From: Vicinamibacterales bacterium
GTDB lineage: Bacteria > Acidobacteriota > Vicinamibacteria > Vicinamibacterales > CAVVIG01
NCBI GenBank assembly: GCA_025450765.1
Contig: JANWLS010000140.1
Span: forward strand, 1 to 36,693
Direction: 5' to 3'
DNA: 36,693 bases
Shown: one piece after another, positions 9,808-18,051 of the stretch
Layout of the letters: each line of letters begins with the position of its first letter
Position numbering within the stretch: position 1 is the first letter of the stretch
Notes under the pieces: model-generated
What the model was told of the DNA's origin: nothing
Seen by the model: only the letters and a program-made list of their open reading frames with translations
Database searches by the model: none
Program-made: the position numbers and the translations under genes

Positions 9808-12159
9808 ATGTATCAGGACCTGCGACAGGCCTGCCGATTCTTCAGGCGCCGTTCGACGGCAGCCCTGCTGTGCACGATCGCGCTCGCCATCGGAATCGCA
9901 GCCTTTACGGCGATCATCTCGATCGCCGATGCCGTGCTCTGGCATCCACTTCCGTATCGGCAGTCGGGCGATCTCGTCAGAATCCGCGAATGTTTCCCCA
10001 AGCAGCACTTCGCCACTATCCCGGTTCCGCTGGACATGCTGCAACACTGGGACGCCAGCCACTCGCTGTTTGCGGATGTCGTCCCCTTCTACATGCAGTC
10101 TGCCTGGCTACCCGGAGAGCCGGAAGCCGACGCCGTCACCGGCGTTGTGGCATCGCCGGCACTCTTCCAGACGCTTGGCGTCACGCCAGAGCTTGGCAGG
10201 TTGCCAGCCTCCGACGATTTCGGTTCAGTGCTGCTCAGCCATGCGCTCTGGCAAAGCCGATTCAACGGCGATCGCGGGGCCATTGGCAAGCCGCTGCGAG
10301 TCGGCGATCGCGTATTCACGATCGCCGGGGTGATGCCGCCCGACTTTTCGTTTCCCGTCAGGAACGTTCGGCTCTGGATGCCGCTCGCCCCTGACGATCC
10401 AGTCGTGCAGGCAACGTCCAAGGTGCAGGTCATCGCCAGGCTCAAGACCGGTGTGCCGCTGGCCGAAGCACAGGCCGCTGCGGCGGCCACCATTCACGGT
10501 GACCATCCCGGCCTCGAGGTCACGCCGTTCGTGATCGTCAATCCAGGCGTTCGTCGGGAGTTTCTGGTCTTTTTCGCTGCCGTCCTTCTGGTTCTCGTGA
10601 TCGCGATCGGGAATGCCGGAAACATCCTGCTCGGAGAAGCCATCCGGCGAGACACAGAGATCGCCACACGGCGGTCGCTTGGCGCGTCGACGTGGCGCAT
10701 CGCGCGCCAATTGCTCGCCGAAAGCCTGCTGATCTCCACGATTGCGGCGGCCGCGGGAATTCTTGGCGCCGCATGGCTCGTCTCTCGGCTCGCATCGGGC
10801 CTGCCGCGCATGGCCGTGCTTCTCAGTCTCAGCCCGATCGCGCTCGACTGGCGCGCGGCAGGCCTGGCCGCGGTCGCGTCCGCCGCAAGCGGCACGTTTG
10901 CAGGTCTTGCGCCGCTGTGGCGTGCCCGCTCGCTCGAGCTCCAGGATCCGCTACGTCATGCGGCACAGACCATGACGTCGCGGAGCCGCCTCCGCAGTCT
11001 GCTGCTCGCGACACAGCTTGCCCTGTCGGTGGTCGTCCTGGTCTCCGCCGGGTTGCTCCTCAGTACCTTCGTGCGACTCACTCAGGAGAACGTCCCCTAT
11101 GATGCGGCACACCTGATGACGTTCCGCATGTACTTGCCGCCTGCACACTTTTCCAGTGAGGCGGCGAGCTCCGAGTTTGTCGCCCGCGTGCGGGCTGCAG
11201 CAGCCAGCCTGCCATCGGTGAGGGCGACGTCGATCGCCCTCGGGACTCCTGCCTCTAACAGCTTCGGATCGGGACGGATCGAGACGGCCGAGCGTGGTGT
11301 GATTTCCGGAGACATTATTATCAGCGTCGCGGACGCTGATGAACACTACCTGGCTTCGCTCGGGATGCCATTGCTTCATGGCAACGGCCCTGCGGCGGAG
11401 CAGGGATCCGAGGCATCGTCGAAGGTCGTCGTCAGCCGATCGCTCGCCGATCGGATCGCGCCAAGGGGAAAGGCGCTTGGCGTGCAATTCCGCTGGGATC
11501 CTACCGACCCATGGCTGACGGTCGCCGGGGTCGTGCCGGATGTGAGGAATGGAGCATTCAACAGCGGGCTCGGGACGCTTGCCGTGTACGAGCCCCGCTC
11601 GGCTGATTTCGCCCGCTACACCCAACCGCTGCTGATCGTGCGGACGTACGGGCCTCCGGACGTCATCGCACCAGCGATCGTGCGGTTGATTCACACCATC
11701 GATCCCGAAGTGCCCGTCGTTGATGTCGAAAGCGGGAATGAGATCGCCGCCGAACAGCGCATCGCACCGCGCTTCGCGGCGCTTTTCATGCTGGCAGTCG
11801 CTGTCCTCGCCCTCGTCATAGCCCTGGGCGGTGTGTACGGCGTCTTCTCGTGCGCGGCCCTGTCGCGGGTTCGCGAAGTCGGGATCCGGCTGGCGCTTGG
11901 CGCGACGTCGGGCGGCATTGTGCGGATGATGGTGGGCGATGCCGGTCGCCTGGTGCTCATCGCCGTGTTGATCGGAGCCGCAGCAGCGGCCGGTGTCACC
12001 CAGATGCTGCACGGGATGCTGTACGAGGTGTCGCCTCTCGATCCGTGGACATTCGGCGCCGCGGTCCTGTTCCTCGCCGTTGCGGCGTTGGCAGCCACGG
12101 CGCTCGCGGTGCGAGGTCCCAGCCGAACCCCGCCAATGGAGGCGCTGCGGATGGAATAG
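9808..12159 (+). CDS. ABC transporter permease, ADOP (acidobacterial duplicated orphan permease) type, MacB_PCD/FtsX domains
   Basis: LRQACRFFRRRSTAALLCTIALAIGIAAFTAIISIADAVLWHPLPY...; C-terminal second FtsX block VREVGIRLALGATSGGIVRMMV...PSRTPPMEALRME. Confidence 0.93.
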   Translation: MYQDLRQACRFFRRRSTAALLCTIALAIGIAAFTAIISIADAVLWHPLPYRQSGDLVRIRECFPKQHFATIPVPLDMLQHWDASHSLFADVVPFYMQSAWLPGEPEADAVTGVVASPALFQTLGVTPELGRLPASDDFGSVLLSHALWQSRFNGDRGAIGKPLRVGDRVFTIAGVMPPDFSFPVRNVRLWMPLAPDDPVVQATSKVQVIARLKTGVPLAEAQAAAAATIHGDHPGLEVTPFVIVNPGVRREFLVFFAAVLLVLVIAIGNAGNILLGEAIRRDTEIATRRSLGASTWRIARQLLAESLLISTIAAAAGILGAAWLVSRLASGLPRMAVLLSLSPIALDWRAAGLAAVASAASGTFAGLAPLWRARSLELQDPLRHAAQTMTSRSRLRSLLLATQLALSVVVLVSAGLLLSTFVRLTQENVPYDAAHLMTFRMYLPPAHFSSEAASSEFVARVRAAAASLPSVRATSIALGTPASNSFGSGRIETAERGVISGDIIISVADADEHYLASLGMPLLHGNGPAAEQGSEASSKVVVSRSLADRIAPRGKALGVQFRWDPTDPWLTVAGVVPDVRNGAFNSGLGTLAVYEPRSADFARYTQPLLIVRTYGPPDVIAPAIVRLIHTIDPEVPVVDVESGNEIAAEQRIAPRFAALFMLAVAVLALVIALGGVYGVFSCAALSRVREVGIRLALGATSGGIVRMMVGDAGRLVLIAVLIGAAAAAGVTQMLHGMLYEVSPLDPWTFGAAVLFLAVAALAATALAVRGPSRTPPMEALRME

Positions 12160-12186
12160 CAGCCTGCCAGAGCACGCGATCTTCGG

Positions 12187-12408
12187 CTATCCCACGACGG
12201 ATCCTTCGACCGCCAGCGCCTGGACGTCTCTCGGCTCATCGCCGACGAGATAGTTCAAGACCTCGAACCCGATGAGTCGGCCGCTCCTATCCTTGATGAG
12301 GATCACCTCGTCAGATGTCTCTTCGGCGACGTACTCTTTTGAGGGGTCATCGAACCACACGTTGAGCGTGTTGCCTGCCCTGTCAAAGGTCAGCTTGATG
12401 GGTTTCAT
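12187..12408 (-). CDS. DUF2283-like small protein, candidate antitoxin
   Basis: MKPIKLTFDRAGNTLNVWFDD...ILIKDRSGRLIGFEVLNYL; ATGA overlap with upstream ORF. Confidence 0.75.
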   Translation of the reverse strand: MKPIKLTFDRAGNTLNVWFDDPSKEYVAEETSDEVILIKDRSGRLIGFEVLNYLVGDEPRDVQALAVEGSVVG

Positions 12409-12716
12409 ATCGCGTCACCAATCTTGATCCTGTCGGTGATGTACGCCGTCACGATGAATCCGTCGCCATTCAAGTGCCGCACCACGACGCAGCAATAGCG
12501 CTTCTCCGCCCTACCGTAATAGAGGAATACCGATTGATCTTTTCGGCTACGCCGCACCACCTCCGGCTGGGCAAGGATTCCCTTGACGAGATCTTCACAA
12601 CCCGCCATGAGCGGGTGTTTCGTCGTCACGATCTTCTGCCAGTAATCCTCCGTTACGCGAACCCGTTTGCCTAGCGACGAGGTGACCTCGAAAAGGATGT
12701 TCGGCGTCACGCCCAC
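12405..12716 (-). CDS. DUF4258/PBECR-like (RelE/barnase-like) small protein, candidate toxin
   Basis: YWQKIVTTKHPLMAGCEDLVKGILAQPEVVRRSRKDQSVFLYYGRAEKRYCCVVVRHLNGDGFIVTAYITDRIKIGDAI; overlaps integrase 3' end by 10 nt. Confidence 0.65.
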   Translation of the reverse strand: MGVTPNILFEVTSSLGKRVRVTEDYWQKIVTTKHPLMAGCEDLVKGILAQPEVVRRSRKDQSVFLYYGRAEKRYCCVVVRHLNGDGFIVTAYITDRIKIGDAI

Positions 12717-13774
12717 GCCCGCATCACTTCCTGCTCTAGCTTGCTCTGCAGAGTCTTGACCCAGGGCTTGTAGTGCTTCTCCGTCACCTTGATCGACGAG
12801 TGGCCGAGAAGAATCGAGACGGTCTCGAGCGGCACGCCGGCAAGGAGCAGCTCCACAGCGAACGTGTCCCGAAAACGATGCGAATGGCCGTTCTCAACCT
12901 TCGCGAGCTCAAAGAGCTTGTCCAAGTATCGCGACCAGTTCGAGCGCGCGGTCACCGGCTTCGCGTTGCCGGTTGTGAAGAACCGGCCACTGCCGTTGGT
13001 ATCGAGCTTTCCGAGCGCTTGGATCACAGTCGGCGGCAAAGGAACGTAGACCGGTGTGCCGGTCTTCGCCGTGTACAGAAAGAGCTTGTTTCCGTCCAAC
13101 CGGTCCTTCGACAGCGCGGTTGCGTCGCTGATGCGCAGCCCGGAGTGGCGCATCACGAGCACGAAGGCCTTCAGCCTGCCTTGGTTGCCCGGGTACCTGT
13201 CGCACGCGTCGAGAATACGCTTCATCTCCTCCTGTGAGAAGGGCAGCGTCGGCGCATGCTTCGCTTTCGGGCGTCTCAGCGCTTTCGTGGGGTTCCGCTC
13301 AATCCACTGCGCGTCGAGGCAGAACTCGAAAAACGCGCACAGGCGCTCGAGGTTCTTGATGGCGTAGAGCGCGCCATCCTCCCACGTCTGCTGGAACTGC
13401 CGCAGCGCATCGACAGTGAGCTGGCGAAGCTGCGTCCTGCCCGTCTTCGTGCACCAGGATACGAGCCGCTTCTCGAGGAGCAGGCCGTACTTCCGGATCG
13501 TCTCAGGAGCGAGATGGCGCGAACACTGGTACGCGACGAAGCGCTCCACCGCCTCGGAGACGGAGGGGATTTCCGGCTTGACGATACCGATCTCGCCGGA
13601 CGCCTCCCAACCGCGGACGAGATCGCTCGCTGCTTCCCAGGAGCGCAGATCGAGGGACTTCTTGATCACCTCGCCGCGCAGCGTCCCCTGTACCCAGATC
13701 GGGCACTGGCATTTCCGGAAGCGGCGCGACGTGTGACGGCAGGGAGGATAGTGCCGTCGGTAGAGCGTGAGCAT
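12707..13774 (-). CDS. tyrosine recombinase/integrase (phage-type)
   Basis: catalytic residues readable: R in RHSGLRISDATALS, HxxR in HSHRFRDTFAVELLLAGV, H in LLGHSSIKVT, Y in EKHYKPW; Cys/His-rich N-terminus CRHTSRRFRKCQCPIWVQGTL. Confidence 0.95.
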   Translation of the reverse strand: MLTLYRRHYPPCRHTSRRFRKCQCPIWVQGTLRGEVIKKSLDLRSWEAASDLVRGWEASGEIGIVKPEIPSVSEAVERFVAYQCSRHLAPETIRKYGLLLEKRLVSWCTKTGRTQLRQLTVDALRQFQQTWEDGALYAIKNLERLCAFFEFCLDAQWIERNPTKALRRPKAKHAPTLPFSQEEMKRILDACDRYPGNQGRLKAFVLVMRHSGLRISDATALSKDRLDGNKLFLYTAKTGTPVYVPLPPTVIQALGKLDTNGSGRFFTTGNAKPVTARSNWSRYLDKLFELAKVENGHSHRFRDTFAVELLLAGVPLETVSILLGHSSIKVTEKHYKPWVKTLQSKLEQEVMRAWA

Positions 13775-13870
13775 GGCCGTTCCTCGCTCCGATTATCGCG
13801 CGATTGGAACGATTTAGGAACGGCGAAACTGCCTAGAACTGCAAGTGCTTTATTTTAAGCCACTTATGAA

Positions 13871-13961
13871 TGGCGGAGAGGGTGGGATTCGAACCCACGT
13901 GCCGGTTACCCGACAAGACGCTTTCGAGGCGCCCCCGTTACGACCACTTCGGTACCTCTCC
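13871..13961 (-). tRNA. tRNA-Ser (anticodon CGA), CCA encoded
   Basis: minus-strand GGAGAGG...GGCGC-CTCGAAA-GCGTC...variable arm...GTGGGTTCGAATCCCAC-CCTCTCC-G-CCA; 7-bp acceptor stem and T arm pair. Confidence 0.95.
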
Positions 13962-14000
13962 GCATGGTCGGGACAGGACGATCGTTCAATTATACACAGG

Positions 14001-14465
14001 TCAGACGCGCGCCCGACGGCCCTTGAAAAACGCCTGCAGCACGGCGCGGCACTCCTCTTCCAGCACGCCGCCGACCACCGCGAACCGGTGGTTCAAACCC
14101 GGAATTTCGAGCGCACGCACGGTGGACACGAGCGCGCCGGTCTTGGGTTCGGCGGTCCCGTAAATCACGGTGCCGACGCGCGCATGGACGAGGGCGCCGA
14201 TGCACATCAGGCACGGCTCGACGGTCACGCACAGCGTCGCGCCCGACAGCCGATAGTTGCCGATGTGCTGGGCCGCCGCACGCAGCGCCACGATTTCGGC
14301 GTGGGCCGTCGGGTCGTGCGCCGCGATGGGATGATTGAACCCACGCGCCACGATCTCGCCCTCGATCGCGACCACCGCCCCGACCGGCACCTCGCCCGCG
14401 CTCTCGGCGTGGTGCGCCTCGTCGAGCGCGGCCCACATCAGCGCTTCGTATTCGATTTCAGCCAT
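14001..14465 (-). CDS. tadA: tRNA-specific adenosine deaminase
   Basis: cytidine/deoxycytidylate deaminase zinc motif HAEIVAL...VTVEPCLMCIGALVHARVGTVIYG. Confidence 0.92.
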   Translation of the reverse strand: MAEIEYEALMWAALDEAHHAESAGEVPVGAVVAIEGEIVARGFNHPIAAHDPTAHAEIVALRAAAQHIGNYRLSGATLCVTVEPCLMCIGALVHARVGTVIYGTAEPKTGALVSTVRALEIPGLNHRFAVVGGVLEEECRAVLQAFFKGRRARV

Positions 14466-14522
14466 CGCGAATCACCGCCGCCCTGCCGTAGAATTCGGGT
14501 AACCGCCACGCGAGCCTCTGCC

Positions 14523-15071
14523 ATGTGGGCTGCTGCCGCCGCATCGCCGCCGACCATCCGCCCGGCCCTTCCGGACGACGCCGACGCCATCGCTCGCATT
14601 CACGTCGCGTCCTGGCAGCACACGTACGCGGATCTGCTGCCGGCCGACTTCCTCAGCCACCTCTCGATCGCGGACGATGCGCGCCGGTGGCGCCGGACGA
14701 TGATCGACGCGCGGCCGCGACTGTTCGTCTACGTCGCCGAACGGGCGGGCGCGCTCACGGGGTTCGCCGTCGGCGGCCCCAACCATCTCCACGACGAGCT
14801 CTACGCCGGCGAGCTGCAGGCCATCTACCTCGATCCCGAGTGCGAGCGCCAGGGAATCGGCACCGCGCTCGTCCGGGCCACCGCCGCGCACCTCGCAGAG
14901 CTCGGCATGCCCTCGATGATCGTCTGGGTGCTCGCCGGCAATTCCGCGCGCCGCTTCTATGAAAAGCTGGGCGGCGGATCAGCGGGGCGGCGGCAGCTTC
15001 GGCTCGCCGGACGCTGGCTCGACGCGGTCGCCTACGGCTGGCTGGACACAACGGCGCTGCGTCATCCATGA
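14523..15071 (+). CDS. GNAT family N-acetyltransferase
   Basis: TIRPALPDDADAIARIHVASWQHTY...LQAIYLDPECERQGIGTALVRAT...VLAGNSARRFYEKLG; ATG 14523 inside longer ORF 13845..15071. Confidence 0.9.
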   Translation: MWAAAAASPPTIRPALPDDADAIARIHVASWQHTYADLLPADFLSHLSIADDARRWRRTMIDARPRLFVYVAERAGALTGFAVGGPNHLHDELYAGELQAIYLDPECERQGIGTALVRATAAHLAELGMPSMIVWVLAGNSARRFYEKLGGGSAGRRQLRLAGRWLDAVAYGWLDTTALRHP

Positions 15072-15416
15072 CGCCGCACGTCGAGCGACGAGCGATCCGA
15101 TCAGCCCGCCGGTCGTGTCGGCCACCCAGTCGCCCACGGCGGCGTCGCGGCCCGGCACGAACGACTGGTGGATCTCGTCGCTCATGCCATACAGGCTCGC
15201 GATGACGGTCGCGAGTGCGATCACGACACCCCACGACAGCCCCTCGCCGCGAAGCGCCCGCACGAGCAGCACGGCCAGGCCGCCGTATTCACTCGTGTGC
15301 AGCAGCTTGTCCCAGACGTGCGCGGTCACCTCGGGCAACGGGTTGGATTGCGCCGACAACCCGAAGATCACGAGCATGTAGATGAGGACCGGAAGCCAGA
15401 GCGAAAGGCGCCGCAC
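14979..15416 (-). CDS. VanZ family protein
   Basis: VIFGLSAQSNPLP...WDKLLHTSEYGGLAVLLVRALRG...YGMSDEIHQSFVPGRDAAVGDWVADTTGGLIG. Confidence 0.88.
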   Translation of the reverse strand: MRRLSLWLPVLIYMLVIFGLSAQSNPLPEVTAHVWDKLLHTSEYGGLAVLLVRALRGEGLSWGVVIALATVIASLYGMSDEIHQSFVPGRDAAVGDWVADTTGGLIGSLVARRAASWMTQRRCVQPAVGDRVEPASGEPKLPPPR

Positions 15417-15458
15417 GGGTGGATCGTATCTGAACGTTGATCAATTGAGAATCGAGAA

Positions 15459-16196
15459 TTACGAATTGAGACAGGTCGCCAGCCTCGACGCGTCCGACGC
15501 GGCATACCCATATTGATCGTTGTCGAAGTAGCAGTACACGTCGCGCCCCTCCCGGCGCCACGCCTCGATGCGCGCGGCCCAGCCCTGCAGCGCCGCCGCA
15601 CTGTAGCGACCTTGATATTTTCCGTCAGGCCCGTGCAGCCGGACGTACACGAAGGGCGCCGTCACCGGCACGGCCGGCTGGCGTCGATCGAAGTCGTACA
15701 GGCAGTACGCGGCGCCGTGTTCGCGCAGCAGATCCGTGACGTCCGGCGCGATCCAGTCCTCATCACGAAATTCGAACGCATAACGCCAACCGTCCGGCAA
15801 CGCGTCGAGAAAAGCTGCGAGCCGGTCGGTGTTGCGGTGCCAGCGGGGCGGGAGTTGAAAGAGAATCGGTCCGAGGTGGCCGCCGAGATGGTCCACTGCG
15901 GCGAAGAAGCGCGACACGCTCGAGGCGTCGACGGCCAGCCGCTTCACGTGCGTGATGTAGCGGCTCGCCTTGCACGCGAAGAGAAACCCCGGTGGCGCCT
16001 CGTCGCGCCACCGGTCGAACGTCTCCGGTGCCGGCAGGCGATAGAACGTGTTGTTGATTTCGACGCTGGTGAAGCGCTGCGCGTACCAGCGGAACATCGC
16101 TGGCGCGCGCAGCCCCTCCGGATAGAACGGACCCACCCAGTGCTTGTAGTGCCACCCCGACGTGCCGATGTAGGCGGCACCGGTACACCGGCGCAT
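15459..16196 (-). CDS. DUF72 domain-containing protein (YecE-like)
   Basis: AYIGTSGWHYKHWVGPFYPEGL...FTSVEINNTFYRLPAPETFDRWRDEAPPGFLFACKASRYITH...VYCYFDNDQYGYA. Confidence 0.93.
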   Translation of the reverse strand: MRRCTGAAYIGTSGWHYKHWVGPFYPEGLRAPAMFRWYAQRFTSVEINNTFYRLPAPETFDRWRDEAPPGFLFACKASRYITHVKRLAVDASSVSRFFAAVDHLGGHLGPILFQLPPRWHRNTDRLAAFLDALPDGWRYAFEFRDEDWIAPDVTDLLREHGAAYCLYDFDRRQPAVPVTAPFVYVRLHGPDGKYQGRYSAAALQGWAARIEAWRREGRDVYCYFDNDQYGYAASDASRLATCLNS

Positions 16197-16219
16197 CGCA
16201 CCTCCCGCAGCGCGAGCCC

Positions 16220-16669
16220 TTAGCGGCCGAACGCGTGCGCCTCTTCGGCGGCGCCGAGGTCGAGCTCCGCCTGGTGCTGCGCCATCTGCACGGCCTCCTG
16301 GGCCAGCGACGGCGGCAGCTTCGGCGCAACGGCCTGGACGGCCTTCACGAGGGTGGCCGGCCCGCCGTTCATCACCTGCGACTTCAGCGCCTGGAACGAC
16401 AGCTGCTGGTTGTGCGCGAGGTGAACGGTCGCCAGGAACGTCGCCACGTCGTGGAAGCCGGTCGCGGCCTTCGTGACATCCGCCTTCCCGGGCAGGAACG
16501 GCTCGATGCGCGCGGCCAGGCGCGGATTCGCGGTGATCGCCTGCGGTGCGCTCATCGTCGCGATCGAACTGCTGGCGGGCGGCGCCGGCGGCTGCTGCGC
16601 GGACGCCGGGATGGCCGCACCGAGTGATAACGCCAGAGCGGCGGCGGCCAGCACGCTGAACGGTTTCAT
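16220..16669 (-). CDS. hypothetical exported protein, helix-rich
   Basis: signal peptide MKPFSVLAAAALALSLGAAIPASAQ; SD-like GGAGG upstream of ATG at 16669. Confidence 0.65.
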   Translation of the reverse strand: MKPFSVLAAAALALSLGAAIPASAQQPPAPPASSSIATMSAPQAITANPRLAARIEPFLPGKADVTKAATGFHDVATFLATVHLAHNQQLSFQALKSQVMNGGPATLVKAVQAVAPKLPPSLAQEAVQMAQHQAELDLGAAEEAHAFGR

Positions 16670-16828
16670 AAGTTCCTCCTGCCCCTGGGTTGAGCAAGCA
16701 GGGTACCAGTGATGCCAGAGCTCGCTTTCGTGCGAAATCTCACGGAAAATCGCACGGTGCGGACGAAGCGGCACTCAGCCGCCCATCAGGCAACAGGTAA
16801 AAATGACCTCGAGGGGGAGAGGATGAAA

Positions 16829-16898
16829 GCCGGCCGCCACGCGTCGGCGAGGGGCTCGCAGGGCAGGGCGTCCGTTGAAGGACGCGTGCGCGGCCGGC
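16829..16898. terminator. strong intergenic stem-loop (terminator-like or RNA regulatory)
   Basis: GCCGGCCGC-CACGCGTC / GACGCGTG-c-GCGGCCGGC: 17 bp with a single bulged C; begins about 19 nt past the stop of the 16917..17813 CDS. Confidence 0.55.
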
Positions 16899-16916
16899 AG
16901 GGAGGAGAACGTCGGG

Positions 16917-17813
16917 TTACACGCAGCCGCGTGCGCGATTCGACCACTGCAGCTGAACGCGATAGCCGCCCAGCCGCCGCGTCTTCCACGGCGCGAGATC
17001 CCCAATCTCACCATTCACATCGTCGTACCACCCCTTCCCGGGCACCGGGTCGGTGATCGCCTCGCAGAGTGCGTGCGACGTGGTCGCGGTCATGGCATCG
17101 AAGGTGTTGAACGTGCTCAGACATCCCGGGCAGTTCGGATAGGTGACGACGAGGTACGGGATCCGGTCGTACATCGTGGCGTGATACGCACAGAAGGCCT
17201 GGCAGGATTGCTGCCCGCCCATCGATACGGCGACGCCCGGCGCCAGGTAGATGCAAAACAGGCTGTGCGGTGTGGGTGCCGGCACGCCGTCGCGCCGCCC
17301 GATCTGATCGCGGACGAAGAGCTGCACGCCCGCATCACTGACGGATGAGAGATTGCCGCTGCCCGACACCGTCCGGCTGCCGAGCACATGGCCGCTGCCG
17401 AGCGCGTGCCCGGGCACCGAGTACTCCGCGAGCTGATTCACGAGCGGGCTTCCCATCGAGAACGCCAGGAAATCCTGGAGGCGCCGCGCAAGCCGCTGCA
17501 GAGGCGCCGAGGTCCAGGCATCGCCCCAGAACAACGAGAACACCTCGACGTTCGAGATGAGCGGGCCGCCGCGATAGGTGAGCAAGGGCGGCGCAATCGG
17601 CGCGTGCGACACCGGTGAGTAGGGCGGCACGATGTTCGTTCGCCGCCGGACGCGCATGCCTGGCCGCGGCGCAGGTTCGTGATGGCACGTGGAGGGCACG
17701 CCGCCGGGCCTCGAGCTGAGGCTCGTCGTGTCGGACCAGGTGACGAACGGGCTGGCCGTGATGGTGGCCGGTTGAAGCGTCGACGCGTCGTGCTGGACAT
17801 CGTGCGTGTTCAT
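16917..17813 (-). CDS. hypothetical protein, possibly EXORDIUM/phosphate-induced-protein-like
   Basis: GGPLISNVEVFSLFWGDAW...SCQAFCAYHATM...YPNCPGC...TATTSHALCEAITDPVPGKGWYDDVNGEIGDLAPW. Confidence 0.55.
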   Translation of the reverse strand: MNTHDVQHDASTLQPATITASPFVTWSDTTSLSSRPGGVPSTCHHEPAPRPGMRVRRRTNIVPPYSPVSHAPIAPPLLTYRGGPLISNVEVFSLFWGDAWTSAPLQRLARRLQDFLAFSMGSPLVNQLAEYSVPGHALGSGHVLGSRTVSGSGNLSSVSDAGVQLFVRDQIGRRDGVPAPTPHSLFCIYLAPGVAVSMGGQQSCQAFCAYHATMYDRIPYLVVTYPNCPGCLSTFNTFDAMTATTSHALCEAITDPVPGKGWYDDVNGEIGDLAPWKTRRLGGYRVQLQWSNRARGCV

Positions 17814-18051
17814 CGTGGGTGCCTTTAGTGGTCAGCGCCAAGAGTGTCGCGGCATTGAGCGCGTAGCTTCGCCGCATCCGAAAGACATACGGTCGACTCG
17901 TCGTGTGCAGACGTGCGTGAAGATAGCAATTCGGATACCACTGAGGTGTGGACAACACCGAGAAGCGAATTCGTTGGGATTTTCGTGGGTGGCTGCGGCC
18001 GAGTGCGGGACTTCCCTGAAGGATTTCCCCATCCCGAAGCGGCCGGAAGGG

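Noticed and set aside
13870-14163. 97-aa ORF MAERVGFEPTCRLPDKTLSRRPRYDHFGTSP...
   Set aside because: Classic spurious translation of the antisense of a tRNA-Ser gene.
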